A stretch of DNA of 64,000 bases from Streptomyces muensis (lineage in GTDB: Bacteria; Actinomycetota; Actinomycetes; Streptomycetales; Streptomycetaceae): assembly GCF_021474425.1 (NCBI RefSeq), contig NZ_JAKEIP010000013.1, positions 19,887 to 83,886 of the forward strand, read 5' to 3'. Made by a program: the position numbers and the translations under genes. The notes beneath the pieces were generated by a model that saw only the letters and a program-made list of their open reading frames with translations, had not been told where the DNA came from and ran no database searches. Of this stretch, positions 39,236-47,821 are shown piece by piece. Position 1 is the first letter of the stretch. Each line of letters opens with the position of its first letter.

Positions 39236-40702
39236 GTGCCGAACGCCAACGAAGACATGCCCAGCGCCCTGAGCCAGGCGCAGCACCGCGCGGTGAGTGA
39301 ACTGCTGCGGGTTGCCCCTGTCGCCGACGACCTCGCCCGCCGTTTCCAGGAGGCCGGGTTCTCACTCGCCCTGGTCGGCGGGTCGGTCCGGGACGCGCTG
39401 CTCGGCCGGCTCGGCAACGACCTGGACTTCACGACCGACGCCCGTCCCGAGGACGTGCTGAAGATCGTGCGGCCGTGGGCGGACGCCGTGTGGGAGGTCG
39501 GTATCGCTTTCGGCACGGTCGGGGCGCAGAAGGACGCCCGCGTCGGAGACGCTGATCGATGCTTTCAGATCGAGGTGACCACCTACCGGTCGGAGGCGTA
39601 CGACCGGACCTCGCGCAAGCCCGAGGTGTCGTACGGCGACTCGATCGAGCAGGACCTCGTCCGTCGGGACTTCACCGTGAACGCGATGGCCGTGGCTCTG
39701 CCCGAGAAGGAGTTCATCGACCCGCACGGCGGTCTGGAGGACCTCGCGGAGCGTGTGCTGCGCACGCCGGGCACTCCCGAGGAGTCCTTCTCGGACGACC
39801 CGCTGCGCATGATGCGTGCGGCGCGCTTCGCGGCACAGCTCGACTTCGAGGTGGCTCCTGAGGTCGTCACCGCCATGAAGGAGATGTCCGGGCGCATCGA
39901 GATCGTCTCGGCGGAGCGGGTGCGGGACGAGCTGAACAAGCTGATCCTCTCCGCCCAGCCGCGCAAGGGTCTGACTCTGCTGGTCGACACGGGGATCGCC
40001 GACCATGTGCTGCCCGAGCTGCCGGCTCTGCGTCTGGAGCGCGATGAGCACCACCGCCACAAGGACGTCTACGAGCACTCGCTGATCGTCCTGGAGCAGG
40101 CGATGGCACTGGAGGAGAACGGCCCCGACCTGACCCTCCGGCTGTCCGCGCTGCTCCACGACATCGGCAAGCCGCGCACCCGTCGCTTCGAGAAGGACGG
40201 CCGGGTCTCGTTCCACCACCACGAGGTGGTCGGCGCAAAGATGACGAAGAAGCGCATGACGGCCCTGAAGTACTCCAACGAGCTGGTGAAGGACGTCTCA
40301 CGTCTGGTCGAACTCCACCTGCGCTTCCACGGCTACGGCACGGGCGAGTGGACGGACTCGGCGGTTCGCCGTTACGTCCGTGACGCCGGCCCGCTCCTTG
40401 ACCGCCTCCACAAGCTGACCCGCTCGGACTGCACCACACGCAACAAGCGCAAGGCGACCGCGCTGTCCCGTGCCTACGACGGCCTGGAGGAGCGGATCGC
40501 CCAGCTCCAGGAGCAGGAGGAACTGGACTCCATCCGTCCCGACCTCGACGGCAACCAGATCATGGAGATCCTCGGAGTCGGGCCCGGACCGGTCATCGGT
40601 CGCGCGTACAAGCACATGCTGGAGCTGCGGCTGGAGAACGGGCCGATGGGGCCCGACGAGGCGGTGGCGGCGCTGAAGGAATGGTGGGCCGAGCAAGGCT
40701 GA
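39236..40702 (+). CDS. pcnA: CCA tRNA nucleotidyltransferase
   Basis: 488 aa from GTG 39236; ATG 39257 is equally plausible. Upstream in-frame codons are not coding-like. The class II nucleotidyltransferase head has FSLALVGGSVRDALLGRLGNDLDFTTDARPEDVL, and the RNA-binding region has DFTVNAMAVAL. A C-terminal HD domain reads LRLSALLHDIGKPRTR, with HHHEVVG downstream. It adds or repairs the 3' CCA of tRNAs; the HD part may give phosphohydrolase activity. Streptomyces enzymes of this type have been confused with poly(A) polymerase. Confidence 0.93.
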   Translation: MPNANEDMPSALSQAQHRAVSELLRVAPVADDLARRFQEAGFSLALVGGSVRDALLGRLGNDLDFTTDARPEDVLKIVRPWADAVWEVGIAFGTVGAQKDARVGDADRCFQIEVTTYRSEAYDRTSRKPEVSYGDSIEQDLVRRDFTVNAMAVALPEKEFIDPHGGLEDLAERVLRTPGTPEESFSDDPLRMMRAARFAAQLDFEVAPEVVTAMKEMSGRIEIVSAERVRDELNKLILSAQPRKGLTLLVDTGIADHVLPELPALRLERDEHHRHKDVYEHSLIVLEQAMALEENGPDLTLRLSALLHDIGKPRTRRFEKDGRVSFHHHEVVGAKMTKKRMTALKYSNELVKDVSRLVELHLRFHGYGTGEWTDSAVRRYVRDAGPLLDRLHKLTRSDCTTRNKRKATALSRAYDGLEERIAQLQEQEELDSIRPDLDGNQIMEILGVGPGPVIGRAYKHMLELRLENGPMGPDEAVAALKEWWAEQG

Positions 40703-40711
40703 GGCCGCGAG

Positions 40712-40745
40712 ACGGGGTCATGTTTCACGTGAAACATGACCCCGT
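40712..40745. terminator. 34-bp perfect palindrome with parS at its centre
   Basis: The parS core (40722-40735) is extended by ten complementary bases on each side, giving a flawless 34-bp palindrome directly after the CCA enzyme gene. It would fold as a hairpin and bind ParB. Confidence 0.8.
40722..40735. promoter_or_regulatory. parS: parS site
   Basis: Perfect GTTTCACGTGAAAC at the centre of the first of two adjacent palindromes. Confidence 0.9.
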
Positions 40746-40761
40746 GGACGCGAGATGCTAA

Positions 40762-40795
40762 GAGGGGCGGTGTTTCACGTGAAACACCGCCCCTC
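40762..40795. terminator. Second 34-bp perfect palindrome with parS at its centre
   Basis: A second flawless 34-bp palindrome, with arms of different sequence from the first, ends 12 bases before the stop of the LppU-like gene. The parS-to-parS spacing is 50 bp. It probably terminates transcription from both convergent genes. Confidence 0.8.
40772..40785. promoter_or_regulatory. parS: parS site
   Basis: Perfect GTTTCACGTGAAAC at the centre of the second palindrome. Confidence 0.9.
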
Positions 40796-40806
40796 CTGGC
40801 GTCTGC

Positions 40807-41328
40807 CTACTTCTTGTACTCCTTCAGGCACAACAGGAACTTGTCGCTCTTGCTGCTCTGTGTGTACGTGTACTCGAAGTCCTTGGCCTCGCTCGCGCAC
40901 TTGTTGCTGGCCGAGAGCTCGGTGGTGTACGAGCCCTCGATCTTGGCCAGCACCACGTACTGGGCCTCCGAAGAGCCACAGTCGACGACCTCGAGGTCCG
41001 GGTTGGTCGAGCTGGTGCTGCCGCGGTGCATGCAGTCGCCGACCGCTGCCGTCTGTGCGTCGTCCTGGCTGGCTATGTAGCCCCCGATGGCCACAGCCAC
41101 AGCGGCCACGATGATGACGATGTTCTTGATCGTCTTGAAGCTGAGCTTGCGGCGCGGCTGCTGCGGCGGAACCGGCGCATAGGGCGCCGCGCCCTGCTGG
41201 GGGAACCCGGGCTGGCCCGGCTGCTGCGGGTAGCCGCCCTGGGGCGGGTACGGTGCCTGGCCCTGCGGCTGGCCGTACGGGTTCTGGCCCTGGGCGAACG
41301 GGTTGCCCTGGGGCGGCGGAGTTGTCAC
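40807..41328 (-). CDS. LppU/SCO3897-family membrane protein
   Basis: 173 aa. A Pro/Gln/Gly-rich cytoplasmic N-terminus (1-58) precedes one membrane helix (TIKNIVIIVAAVAVAIGGYIAS) and an extracytoplasmic domain with four cysteines in two likely pairs (GDCMHRG, VVDCGS, SNKCAS, LLCLKEYKK). This matches the LppU/SCO3897 family. Function unknown. It converges on the CCA enzyme gene across the two parS palindromes. Confidence 0.8.
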   Translation of the reverse strand: MTTPPPQGNPFAQGQNPYGQPQGQAPYPPQGGYPQQPGQPGFPQQGAAPYAPVPPQQPRRKLSFKTIKNIVIIVAAVAVAIGGYIASQDDAQTAAVGDCMHRGSTSSTNPDLEVVDCGSSEAQYVVLAKIEGSYTTELSASNKCASEAKDFEYTYTQSSKSDKFLLCLKEYKK

Positions 41329-41438
41329 TTGGGGGTCCCCCTAGAACATGGGTGCGTGGCGCGAACTAAGCGCGGAAATAAGACGCACGTAAGTTACCGG
41401 TCCCCACTGACACCGGAGTGGCCGGGAGTGGCTCTGTG

Positions 41439-42716
41439 TCATTGATGTGACACAGGCTGGTGCTCAAAGCGGGCCATAGCCACAGCAACTGCCGCGTAGA
41501 TAACGGCGACCGTGACCACAAGCGGCACCGACCGGCCGTCCGGCGGCAGCATCAGGGCGGCGACGCCTGCCGCACCGACGAAAGAGACGTTGAACAGCAC
41601 GTCGTAAACGGAGAAGATCCGGCCACGGAAGCCGTCCTCGACCGAGGCCTGCACGATCGTGTCCGTGGCGATCTTCGCTCCCTGTGTCGTCAGGCCCAGC
41701 ACGAACGCCGCCACCAGCATGGGAGTTGTGGCGAACGGGAGGCCGAGTGCGGGCACAAGGATCGCGGCGGCCCCCGCGCACACGGCGATCCACAGGCCCG
41801 CGCCCAGCCGCCCCGCGGCCCAGGGAGTCGCCACCGCCGCCGCGAAGAACCCGGCGGCGGAGATGGCCAACGCCAGCCCCAGCAGCGCGAGTCCGTCATC
41901 GGCGTTCGAGGAGAAGGCGTACCGGCAGAGCATCAGCAGTGTGACCAGCAGGGCGCCGTAGCAGAAGCGCATCAGGGTCATCGTGAACAGCGCCCAGACG
42001 GCCTCTCTCCGCGGTGGCGCGGAGAGATGGCGTACCCCCGCCGCCAGGTCGCGCACGGTGCCGGAAATCGCCGCCGCGAGGCGCGGCTGGACCAACTCTC
42101 GGTCAGGACCCAGCAGTTCCCGGGACATACGTAGTGACGCCAGCCCCGCGCACAGATACAGCGCGGCCCCCAGAAGCACCACGGCCGCGTCGGAGTCCCA
42201 CGCCACCAGCCGTACGACGAAGGCCAGACCGGCACCCGCGGTCGCCGCGAGCGTCCCGGCGGTCGGGGAGAGGGAGTTGGCGATGACGAGCCGCTCCTGG
42301 TCGACCACGCGCGGCAGTGCGGCGGACAGGCCGGACAGGACGAAGCGGTTGACGGCGGTGACGCACAGGGCGGAGACGTAGAAGAGCCAGTCAGGGACCC
42401 CGGTGATGATCAGGGCGGCCGTGGCCGAGGCCAGTGCCGTGCGCAGCAGGCTGCCGTACAGCAGGACCTGGCGGCGACGCCAGCGGTCCAGGAGGACGCC
42501 GGAGAACGGGCCCACCAGGGAGTACGGCAGGAGCAGCACCGCCATCGCCGAGGCGATCGAGGCGGCCGAGGTCTGCTTCTCCGGGGAGAAGACGACGTAC
42601 GTGGCGAGCGCGGTCTGGTAGACGCCGTCGGCGCCCTGCGAGAGCAGACGTACGACGAGCAGGCGCCGGAAGTTCCGGAAGCGCAGCAGGACCCGCAGGT
42701 CGCGTACGACGGACAT
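41439..42716 (-). CDS. MFS transporter
   Basis: 425 aa from ATG 42716; a GTG at 42731 is in frame. About 12 membrane helices are visible, with an MFS loop-2/3 type motif LLDRWRRRQVLLYGS near residue 80 and a central cytoplasmic linker rich in Arg/Pro. Both halves end in typical Ala/Val/Gly-rich helices. The family moves small molecules, often drugs; the substrate cannot be told. It lies downstream of ino1 beyond a terminator. Confidence 0.8.
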   Translation of the reverse strand: MSVVRDLRVLLRFRNFRRLLVVRLLSQGADGVYQTALATYVVFSPEKQTSAASIASAMAVLLLPYSLVGPFSGVLLDRWRRRQVLLYGSLLRTALASATAALIITGVPDWLFYVSALCVTAVNRFVLSGLSAALPRVVDQERLVIANSLSPTAGTLAATAGAGLAFVVRLVAWDSDAAVVLLGAALYLCAGLASLRMSRELLGPDRELVQPRLAAAISGTVRDLAAGVRHLSAPPRREAVWALFTMTLMRFCYGALLVTLLMLCRYAFSSNADDGLALLGLALAISAAGFFAAAVATPWAAGRLGAGLWIAVCAGAAAILVPALGLPFATTPMLVAAFVLGLTTQGAKIATDTIVQASVEDGFRGRIFSVYDVLFNVSFVGAAGVAALMLPPDGRSVPLVVTVAVIYAAVAVAMARFEHQPVSHQ

Positions 42717-42738
42717 GGGGCACAGCCTCACATACGGG

Positions 42739-42772
42739 GAGGGTCCCCGGGCGGTACAACCCGGGGACCCTC
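42739..42772 (-). terminator. Terminator of ino1
   Basis: A perfect 13-bp GC-rich stem with an 8-nt loop, 43 bp after the ino1 stop and just before the MFS gene start. Confidence 0.8.
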
Positions 42773-42815
42773 GGCAGCTCTGGCAGGAGCGTTCTAGTGC
42801 GGCGCTGAGGAGCCC

Positions 42816-43898
42816 TTAGCGCTCGACCTCACCCTTGATGAACTTCTCGACGTTCTCGCGGGCCTCGTCGTCGAAGTACTGGACCGGCGGGGACTTCATG
42901 AAGTAGCTGGAGGCCGACAGGATCGGGCCGCCGATGCCGCGGTCCTTGGCGATCTTCGCGGCGCGCAGGGCGTCGATGATGACGCCGGCGGAGTTCGGGG
43001 AGTCCCAGACCTCGAGCTTGTACTCCAGGTTCAGCGGGACGTCACCGAAGGCGCGGCCCTCGAGGCGGACGTAGGCCCACTTGCGGTCGTCGAGCCACGC
43101 CACGTAGTCCGACGGGCCGATGTGGACGTTCTTCTCGCCGAGCTCACGGTCGGGGATCTGCGAGGTGACGGCCTGCGTCTTGGAGATCTTCTTGGACTCC
43201 AGGCGGTCACGCTCGAGCATGTTCTTGAAGTCCATGTTGCCGCCGACGTTCAGCTGCATCGTGCGGTCCAGGATGACACCCCGGTCCTCGAACAGCTTCG
43301 CCATGACGCGGTGCGTGATGGTGGCGCCGACCTGGGACTTGATGTCGTCGCCGACGATCGGGACGCCCGCCTCGGTGAACTTGTCCGCCCACTCCTTGGT
43401 GCCGGCGATGAAGACCGGAAGGGCGTTGACGAAGGCGACACGCGCGTCGATGGCGCACTGGGCGTAGAACTTCGCCGCGTCCTCGGAGCCCACCGGCAGG
43501 TAGCAGACGAGGACGTCGACCTGCTTGTCCTTGAGGACCTGGACGACGTCGACCGGGGCCTCGGCGGACTCCTCGATGGTCTCGCGGTAGTACTTGCCGA
43601 GGCCGTCGAGGGTGTGGCCGCGCTGGACGGTCACGCCCGTGCGCGGCACGTCGCAGATCTTGATGGTGTTGTTCTCGCTGGCGCCGATGGCGTCCGCGAG
43701 GTCGAGGCCGACCTTCTTCGCGTCGACATCGAAGGCGGCGACGAACTCGACGTCACGGACGTGGTAGTCGCCGAACTGCACGTGCATCAGGCCGGGGACC
43801 TTGGACGCCGGGTCGGCGTCCTTGTAGTACTCGACTCCCTGAACCAGCGACGCGGCGCAGTTGCCCACGCCGACGACGGCTACGCGAACCGAACCCAT
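42816..43898 (-). CDS. ino1: Inositol-3-phosphate synthase
   Basis: 360 aa. The NAD-binding Rossmann motif [16 protein letters not shown] lies at the N-terminus. The catalytic domain contains the conserved [28 protein letters not shown] and [13 protein letters not shown]. The size fits the actinobacterial, shorter form. It makes inositol phosphate from glucose 6-phosphate for phosphatidylinositol and mycothiol. It lies just downstream of a PadR regulator on the same strand (43-base gap), which may control it. Confidence 0.93.
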   Translation of the reverse strand: MGSVRVAVVGVGNCAASLVQGVEYYKDADPASKVPGLMHVQFGDYHVRDVEFVAAFDVDAKKVGLDLADAIGASENNTIKICDVPRTGVTVQRGHTLDGLGKYYRETIEESAEAPVDVVQVLKDKQVDVLVCYLPVGSEDAAKFYAQCAIDARVAFVNALPVFIAGTKEWADKFTEAGVPIVGDDIKSQVGATITHRVMAKLFEDRGVILDRTMQLNVGGNMDFKNMLERDRLESKKISKTQAVTSQIPDRELGEKNVHIGPSDYVAWLDDRKWAYVRLEGRAFGDVPLNLEYKLEVWDSPNSAGVIIDALRAAKIAKDRGIGGPILSASSYFMKSPPVQYFDDEARENVEKFIKGEVER

Positions 43899-43941
43899 TC
43901 CGGTTGCTCCCTGTGTGTACGAGTGAGGTCCTGAGTGGATC

Positions 43942-44625
43942 TCACGTGGCGGTGTCGTCGGGCGTATCCGGCCGGGGGTCGTCCCCCGGCCGGGGCAGGC
44001 CGCCCGGCGCTCCAGATGTGGTGTCCCGCGAGTCGGGCTCCCCGGTGGCGGAACCCTTCAGGTCCCGCCCGGCCCGCTCGCTCTCGATGAGCTCGTTCAG
44101 CCAGCGCACTTCGCGCTCCACGGACTCCATCCCGTGGCGCTGGAGCTCAAGCGTGTAGTCGTCGAGGCGCTCCCGCGTGCGTGCCAGGGAGGCGCGCATC
44201 TTCTCCAGCCGCTCCTCCAGCCGGCTGCGGCGGCCCTCCAGCACGCGCATGCGCACGTCCTGTGGTGTGCGTCCGAAGAAGGCAAATCGGGCAGCGAAGT
44301 GCTCGTCCTCGTACGCGTCGGGGCCGGTCTGCGAGAGCAGTTCCTCGAAGTGTTCCTTACCTTCCGCCGTCAACCGGTAGACGATCTTGGCGCGACGCCC
44401 CGCGAGTGGTGCGGCGAGGGCGTCCTCGGCGGTGCTCCCCGGTTCCTCGATCAACCAGCCGTTGGCGACCAGCGTCTTGAGGCAGGGATAGAGCGTGCCG
44501 TAGCTGAACGCACGGAACACACCCAGCGATGTATTGAGTCGTTTGCGCAGCTCATAGCCGTGCATCGGGGATTCGCGGAGCAGTCCGAGTACGGCGAACT
44601 CGAGGATCCCGGAACGTCGGCTCAT
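43942..44625 (-). CDS. PadR-family transcriptional regulator
   Basis: 227 aa. The N-terminal winged helix reads [28 protein letters not shown], then [19 protein letters not shown], the PadR signature. A C-terminal coiled-coil dimerisation arm follows ([24 protein letters not shown]), and the last ~45 residues are polar and disordered. A perfect 23-bp palindrome lies 29 bases upstream, probably its own operator. It may also regulate ino1 downstream. Confidence 0.88.
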   Translation of the reverse strand: MSRRSGILEFAVLGLLRESPMHGYELRKRLNTSLGVFRAFSYGTLYPCLKTLVANGWLIEEPGSTAEDALAAPLAGRRAKIVYRLTAEGKEHFEELLSQTGPDAYEDEHFAARFAFFGRTPQDVRMRVLEGRRSRLEERLEKMRASLARTRERLDDYTLELQRHGMESVEREVRWLNELIESERAGRDLKGSATGEPDSRDTTSGAPGGLPRPGDDPRPDTPDDTAT

Positions 44626-44653
44626 CCCCTCGCCTCCTCGTCATATCTCGCGC

Positions 44654-44676
44654 TGATGTATCGACTCGATACATCA
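44654..44676. promoter_or_regulatory. Operator palindrome upstream of the PadR gene
   Basis: An 11-bp inverted repeat (TGATGTATCGA and its complement) around one central base, in the padR promoter region. The ATGTAT/ATACAT arms resemble PadR-family sites (ATGT-N8-ACAT). Beyond it, up to 44,977, I see only the probable promoter of the penicillin-binding protein and no convincing gene. Confidence 0.7.
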
Positions 44677-44977
44677 AGACGATAGAACGGCCTTCCGGGC
44701 GCGACAAGTGGGGGAACGGTGAACGGGATCACATCAACGATTCATGTGGAGCGAGTTGCCTGATTTGGGGTGAAGTTCGGGGCTAGGTGGGCTTTGACGG
44801 TGCGTAGTCTGTGCGCCATGCACAGCACTGGGAACCGAGTGATGCCTGAGGGCGTCGTTGTCCTCGGTGCAGTACGGGTGAATGCGGAACCGACCGCATC
44901 CGTACTTCGGGGGGACCGGAAAACAGCCGCCGTTGTCAGGCGCGCAGGGGTGCGCCTGCCCGAGGAGTAGTCGTTCG

Positions 44978-47608
44978 ATGAGCGAGCACCGTCGCAAACA
45001 GCCGCAGCCGCAGGGAGGCGGACGTGCCGCGGCCCGACGCGGCCAGGCCGGCTCGTCCTCCGGCCGCCGAGCGGCACCGCGAAGCGCCACCGGATCTCCT
45101 TCCGACTCGTACGGGTCGGGTCCCAGCGGTTCGGAGGGTGAGGACCGTCCGTACGGCGGACGAGCCGAGGCACGACGCGCTGCCCAGAGAGGCGGAGGCA
45201 GCCGCCGCAGAGCGGCCGAACCGGCCCGAGGCGGCCGCCGTGCCGCTCCCGGCGGCCCGGGCGGCCCCGGCCGCGGCAGAGGCCGTTCGGCCCCGCCCGC
45301 CAGGAAGCGGTTCATCGACTATCCCCGCGCGGGCAAGTACGGCGCGGCACGCTGGGTGCCGTCGTGGCGGCTCATCACGGGGATCTTCGTCGCTTTCATG
45401 GGCGGTCTGGTCACTGCAGCGGGCATCGGGTACGCCATGGTGGGCATCCCGAAGCCTCAGGACACGGCCCTGGCCCAGAACAACGTCTTCTACTGGTCCA
45501 ACGGCAAGCAGATGGCGTCGACCGGCGGCCAGACGAACCGCCAGCTCGTGAACAACTCGGAGATCCCGCCACAGATGAAGGATGCGGTGGTCTCGGCCGA
45601 GAACGCGTCCTTCTACGACGACAAGGGCATCGATCCTGCCGGTATCGCGCGCGCGGTCCTCAACATGGCGAGGGGCGGTGAGACGCAGGGTGGCTCCACC
45701 ATCACCCAGCAGTTCGTCAAGAACACCTACCTGAGCCAGGAACAGACGCTCACTCGCAAGTTCAAAGAGCTGTTCATCTCCATCAAGGTGAACCAGAAGC
45801 TGACCAAGGACGACATCCTCGCCGGCTATCTCAACACCGCCTACTACGGCCGTAACTCCTACGGAATCCAGGCGGCGGCGCAGGCGTACTTCGGTGTGGA
45901 CGCCAAGGACCTCAGCACGGAGCAGTGCGCCTTCCTCGCCGCTGTGCTGAAGGGCCCGAACTTCTACAACCCCGACGGTGGTGTGGGAGCGAACGCCACG
46001 AAGGAGGCAAACACCAAGCGGGCCAAGGAACGCTGGTCGTGGATCCTGGACCGCATGGTCGAGGTCAAGCGGATGACTCCGGCGGAGCGGGCCAAGGTCG
46101 GCAAGTTCCCCACGGTGAAGAAGCAGAGCTCGAACCTGTCCGGTCAGTCCGGTTACCTCATCGACATCGCCAAGGAGTACGTCGCCAAGAAGGCGAACCT
46201 GTCCCCCGAGGACCTGGAGAAGGGCGGCTACCGGATCTACACGACCTTCGACAAGCAGAAGGTCAACGAGATGGCGGCGGCCGTGGAGAAGACGGAGAAG
46301 AGCTTCCTCGACCCCAAGAAGCGGGAGAAGGACAAGTACGTCCAGTTCGGCGGTGCGTCGGTCGACCCCAAGACCGGAGCGATCGTCGCGCTGTACGGCG
46401 GCGCGGGCTACAACAAGGGCCACTACTCCAACAATGCCAACACTCTGGGTGTGCCGGTCGGATCGACGTGGAAGCCCATCGTGCTGGCCGCATCGATGAA
46501 GTACGGGACGTACGAGACCAACGGCAAGGCGCTCTCGCCGTTGACCAAGTACAACGGCAACGACCTCCTCGAGATCAAGGACCAGAACGGCGACCCGATC
46601 ATGGGCGATAACGGAAAGCCGTTCCGTCAGAAGAACGAGGGCACCACGGCCTGGGGCGAGGTGACGCTCAAGAAGGCCATGGAGCAGTCGATCAACAGTC
46701 CGTTCGCGCAGCTGGGTATCGATGTCGGCCTGTCCAGGACCCAGGAGATGGCCAAGGACTTGGGCATCTCGGAGGCCTTCTTCGACAAGGCCAACATCAG
46801 GAACGTGTCCTTCTCGCTCGGTACGTCGACGCCCAGCGCGATTCGGATGGCGGACGCGTACGGTGCCTTCGCCAACGACGGCAAGCACATCGAGCCGTAC
46901 TCCGTCACCAAGGTGATCCATGAGGGCAAGCAGCTCGACGGGTTCGAGGAACCCGAGGAGCAGGACGCCATGGAGCCGAACGTCGCGAACAACGTGACGG
47001 ACGTCCTGGAGAACGTCGTCCAGAACGGCACCGGTAAGAAGGTCGCGGACATCGGGTTCCCGGTGGCCGGCAAGACGGGTACCACCGACGAGAACAAGTC
47101 GGCGTGGTTCGTCGGCTACACCAGGGAACTGTCCACGGCGGTGACGCTGTTCCGCACGGACCCTGCCAAGGGCAAGCTGCTGTCCATGAACGGCACCGGT
47201 GGCGTGTCGTCCATCCACGGTGGTGACATCCCGGCACAGGTCTGGAAGGACTACATGGTCGAGGCCATGAAGAGCTACGGCACGCCGGAGCCCTTCCCCG
47301 AGGCCGAGCCCATCGGTGAAGTCATCAACGACACCCCGACGCCGAGCGCGATTCCCACTCCCACGGAGACCGAGGACGAGAGCCCGAGCCCCACGCCGAC
47401 GCCCTCCGAGTCGCTGACGTCCCCGTCGCCGACACCGACCGCGACCTGCGACGAGTTCGACTGGCAGTGCAACAACGCCAACGGTGGACAGAACGGCGGC
47501 TCAGACGGGGGTACGACCTCGTCGCCGACGCCTACCGAGACGGAGACGGACAACTCCGGGGGTAACGGCAACGGCAATGGAGGCATCTTCGGAGGACCGT
47601 CAGGCTGA
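44978..47608 (+). CDS. Bifunctional penicillin-binding protein (class A)
   Basis: 876 aa from ATG 44978 (GAGGAG upstream). A ~110-residue Arg/Gly/Ser-rich cytoplasmic tail precedes a membrane anchor (LITGIFVAFMGGLVTAAGIGYAMV). The GT51 transglycosylase has SAENASFYDDKGID, with the catalytic Glu kept but Asn in place of the usual Asp, and GGSTITQQFVKNTYL. The transpeptidase has SxxK as STWK, SxN as SINS and KTGTT. A Ser/Thr/Pro and Gly/Asn-rich tail ends the protein. It polymerises and crosslinks peptidoglycan outside the membrane. Confidence 0.93.
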   Translation: MSEHRRKQPQPQGGGRAAARRGQAGSSSGRRAAPRSATGSPSDSYGSGPSGSEGEDRPYGGRAEARRAAQRGGGSRRRAAEPARGGRRAAPGGPGGPGRGRGRSAPPARKRFIDYPRAGKYGAARWVPSWRLITGIFVAFMGGLVTAAGIGYAMVGIPKPQDTALAQNNVFYWSNGKQMASTGGQTNRQLVNNSEIPPQMKDAVVSAENASFYDDKGIDPAGIARAVLNMARGGETQGGSTITQQFVKNTYLSQEQTLTRKFKELFISIKVNQKLTKDDILAGYLNTAYYGRNSYGIQAAAQAYFGVDAKDLSTEQCAFLAAVLKGPNFYNPDGGVGANATKEANTKRAKERWSWILDRMVEVKRMTPAERAKVGKFPTVKKQSSNLSGQSGYLIDIAKEYVAKKANLSPEDLEKGGYRIYTTFDKQKVNEMAAAVEKTEKSFLDPKKREKDKYVQFGGASVDPKTGAIVALYGGAGYNKGHYSNNANTLGVPVGSTWKPIVLAASMKYGTYETNGKALSPLTKYNGNDLLEIKDQNGDPIMGDNGKPFRQKNEGTTAWGEVTLKKAMEQSINSPFAQLGIDVGLSRTQEMAKDLGISEAFFDKANIRNVSFSLGTSTPSAIRMADAYGAFANDGKHIEPYSVTKVIHEGKQLDGFEEPEEQDAMEPNVANNVTDVLENVVQNGTGKKVADIGFPVAGKTGTTDENKSAWFVGYTRELSTAVTLFRTDPAKGKLLSMNGTGGVSSIHGGDIPAQVWKDYMVEAMKSYGTPEPFPEAEPIGEVINDTPTPSAIPTPTETEDESPSPTPTPSESLTSPSPTPTATCDEFDWQCNNANGGQNGGSDGGTTSSPTPTETETDNSGGNGNGNGGIFGGPSG

Positions 47609-47644
47609 TCGGCGGGCTGATTGAAGGCTCAGCCGAAGAGCGAA

Positions 47645-47696
47645 GGCCGGTGGCCGGCACCCAGGAAATGGGGGTGTCGGCCACCGGCCCTTTTTT
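47645..47696 (+). terminator. Rho-independent terminator after the PBP gene
   Basis: A long GC-rich stem (47645-47656 with 47678-47689, extended inwards) followed by TTTTTT, 36 bp after the stop. One of the few canonical terminators with a T tract here. Confidence 0.85.
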
Positions 47697-47725
47697 CGCT
47701 GCCGTAGCCCCTGGGAGCGCCGCCT

Positions 47726-47739
47726 GTTTCACGTGAAAC
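47726..47739. promoter_or_regulatory. parS: parS site (first of pair)
   Basis: Perfect GTTTCACGTGAAAC. Confidence 0.9.
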
Positions 47740-47743
47740 GTCG

Positions 47744-47757
47744 GTTTCACGTGAAAC
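47744..47757. promoter_or_regulatory. parS: parS site (second of pair)
   Basis: Perfect GTTTCACGTGAAAC, centre-to-centre 18 bp from the first. Confidence 0.9.
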
Positions 47758-47821
47758 AGGCGGCCGCCGCAGGCCCCTCGTCCGCGCCCCGTTCTCAGAC
47801 TGGTACGGCAGGATGTGCCCC

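Larger units (their letters stand above)
47719..47764. repeat. Two parS sites forming one long hairpin
   Basis: Two parS sites 4 bp apart are flanked by complementary arms, so the whole block makes a 21-bp stem with the loop GTCG. Each parS is also a palindrome on its own. Confidence 0.8.

Noticed and set aside
44770..44970. A 66-codon plus-strand frame before the PBP gene
   Set aside because: Possible short peptide from ATG 44818, but no clear ribosome site or family; left as intergenic.
44734..45315. Minus-strand open frame over the 5' end of the penicillin-binding protein gene
   Set aside because: Its Arg/Pro-rich product is the reverse of the basic tail of the PBP; no start signal.
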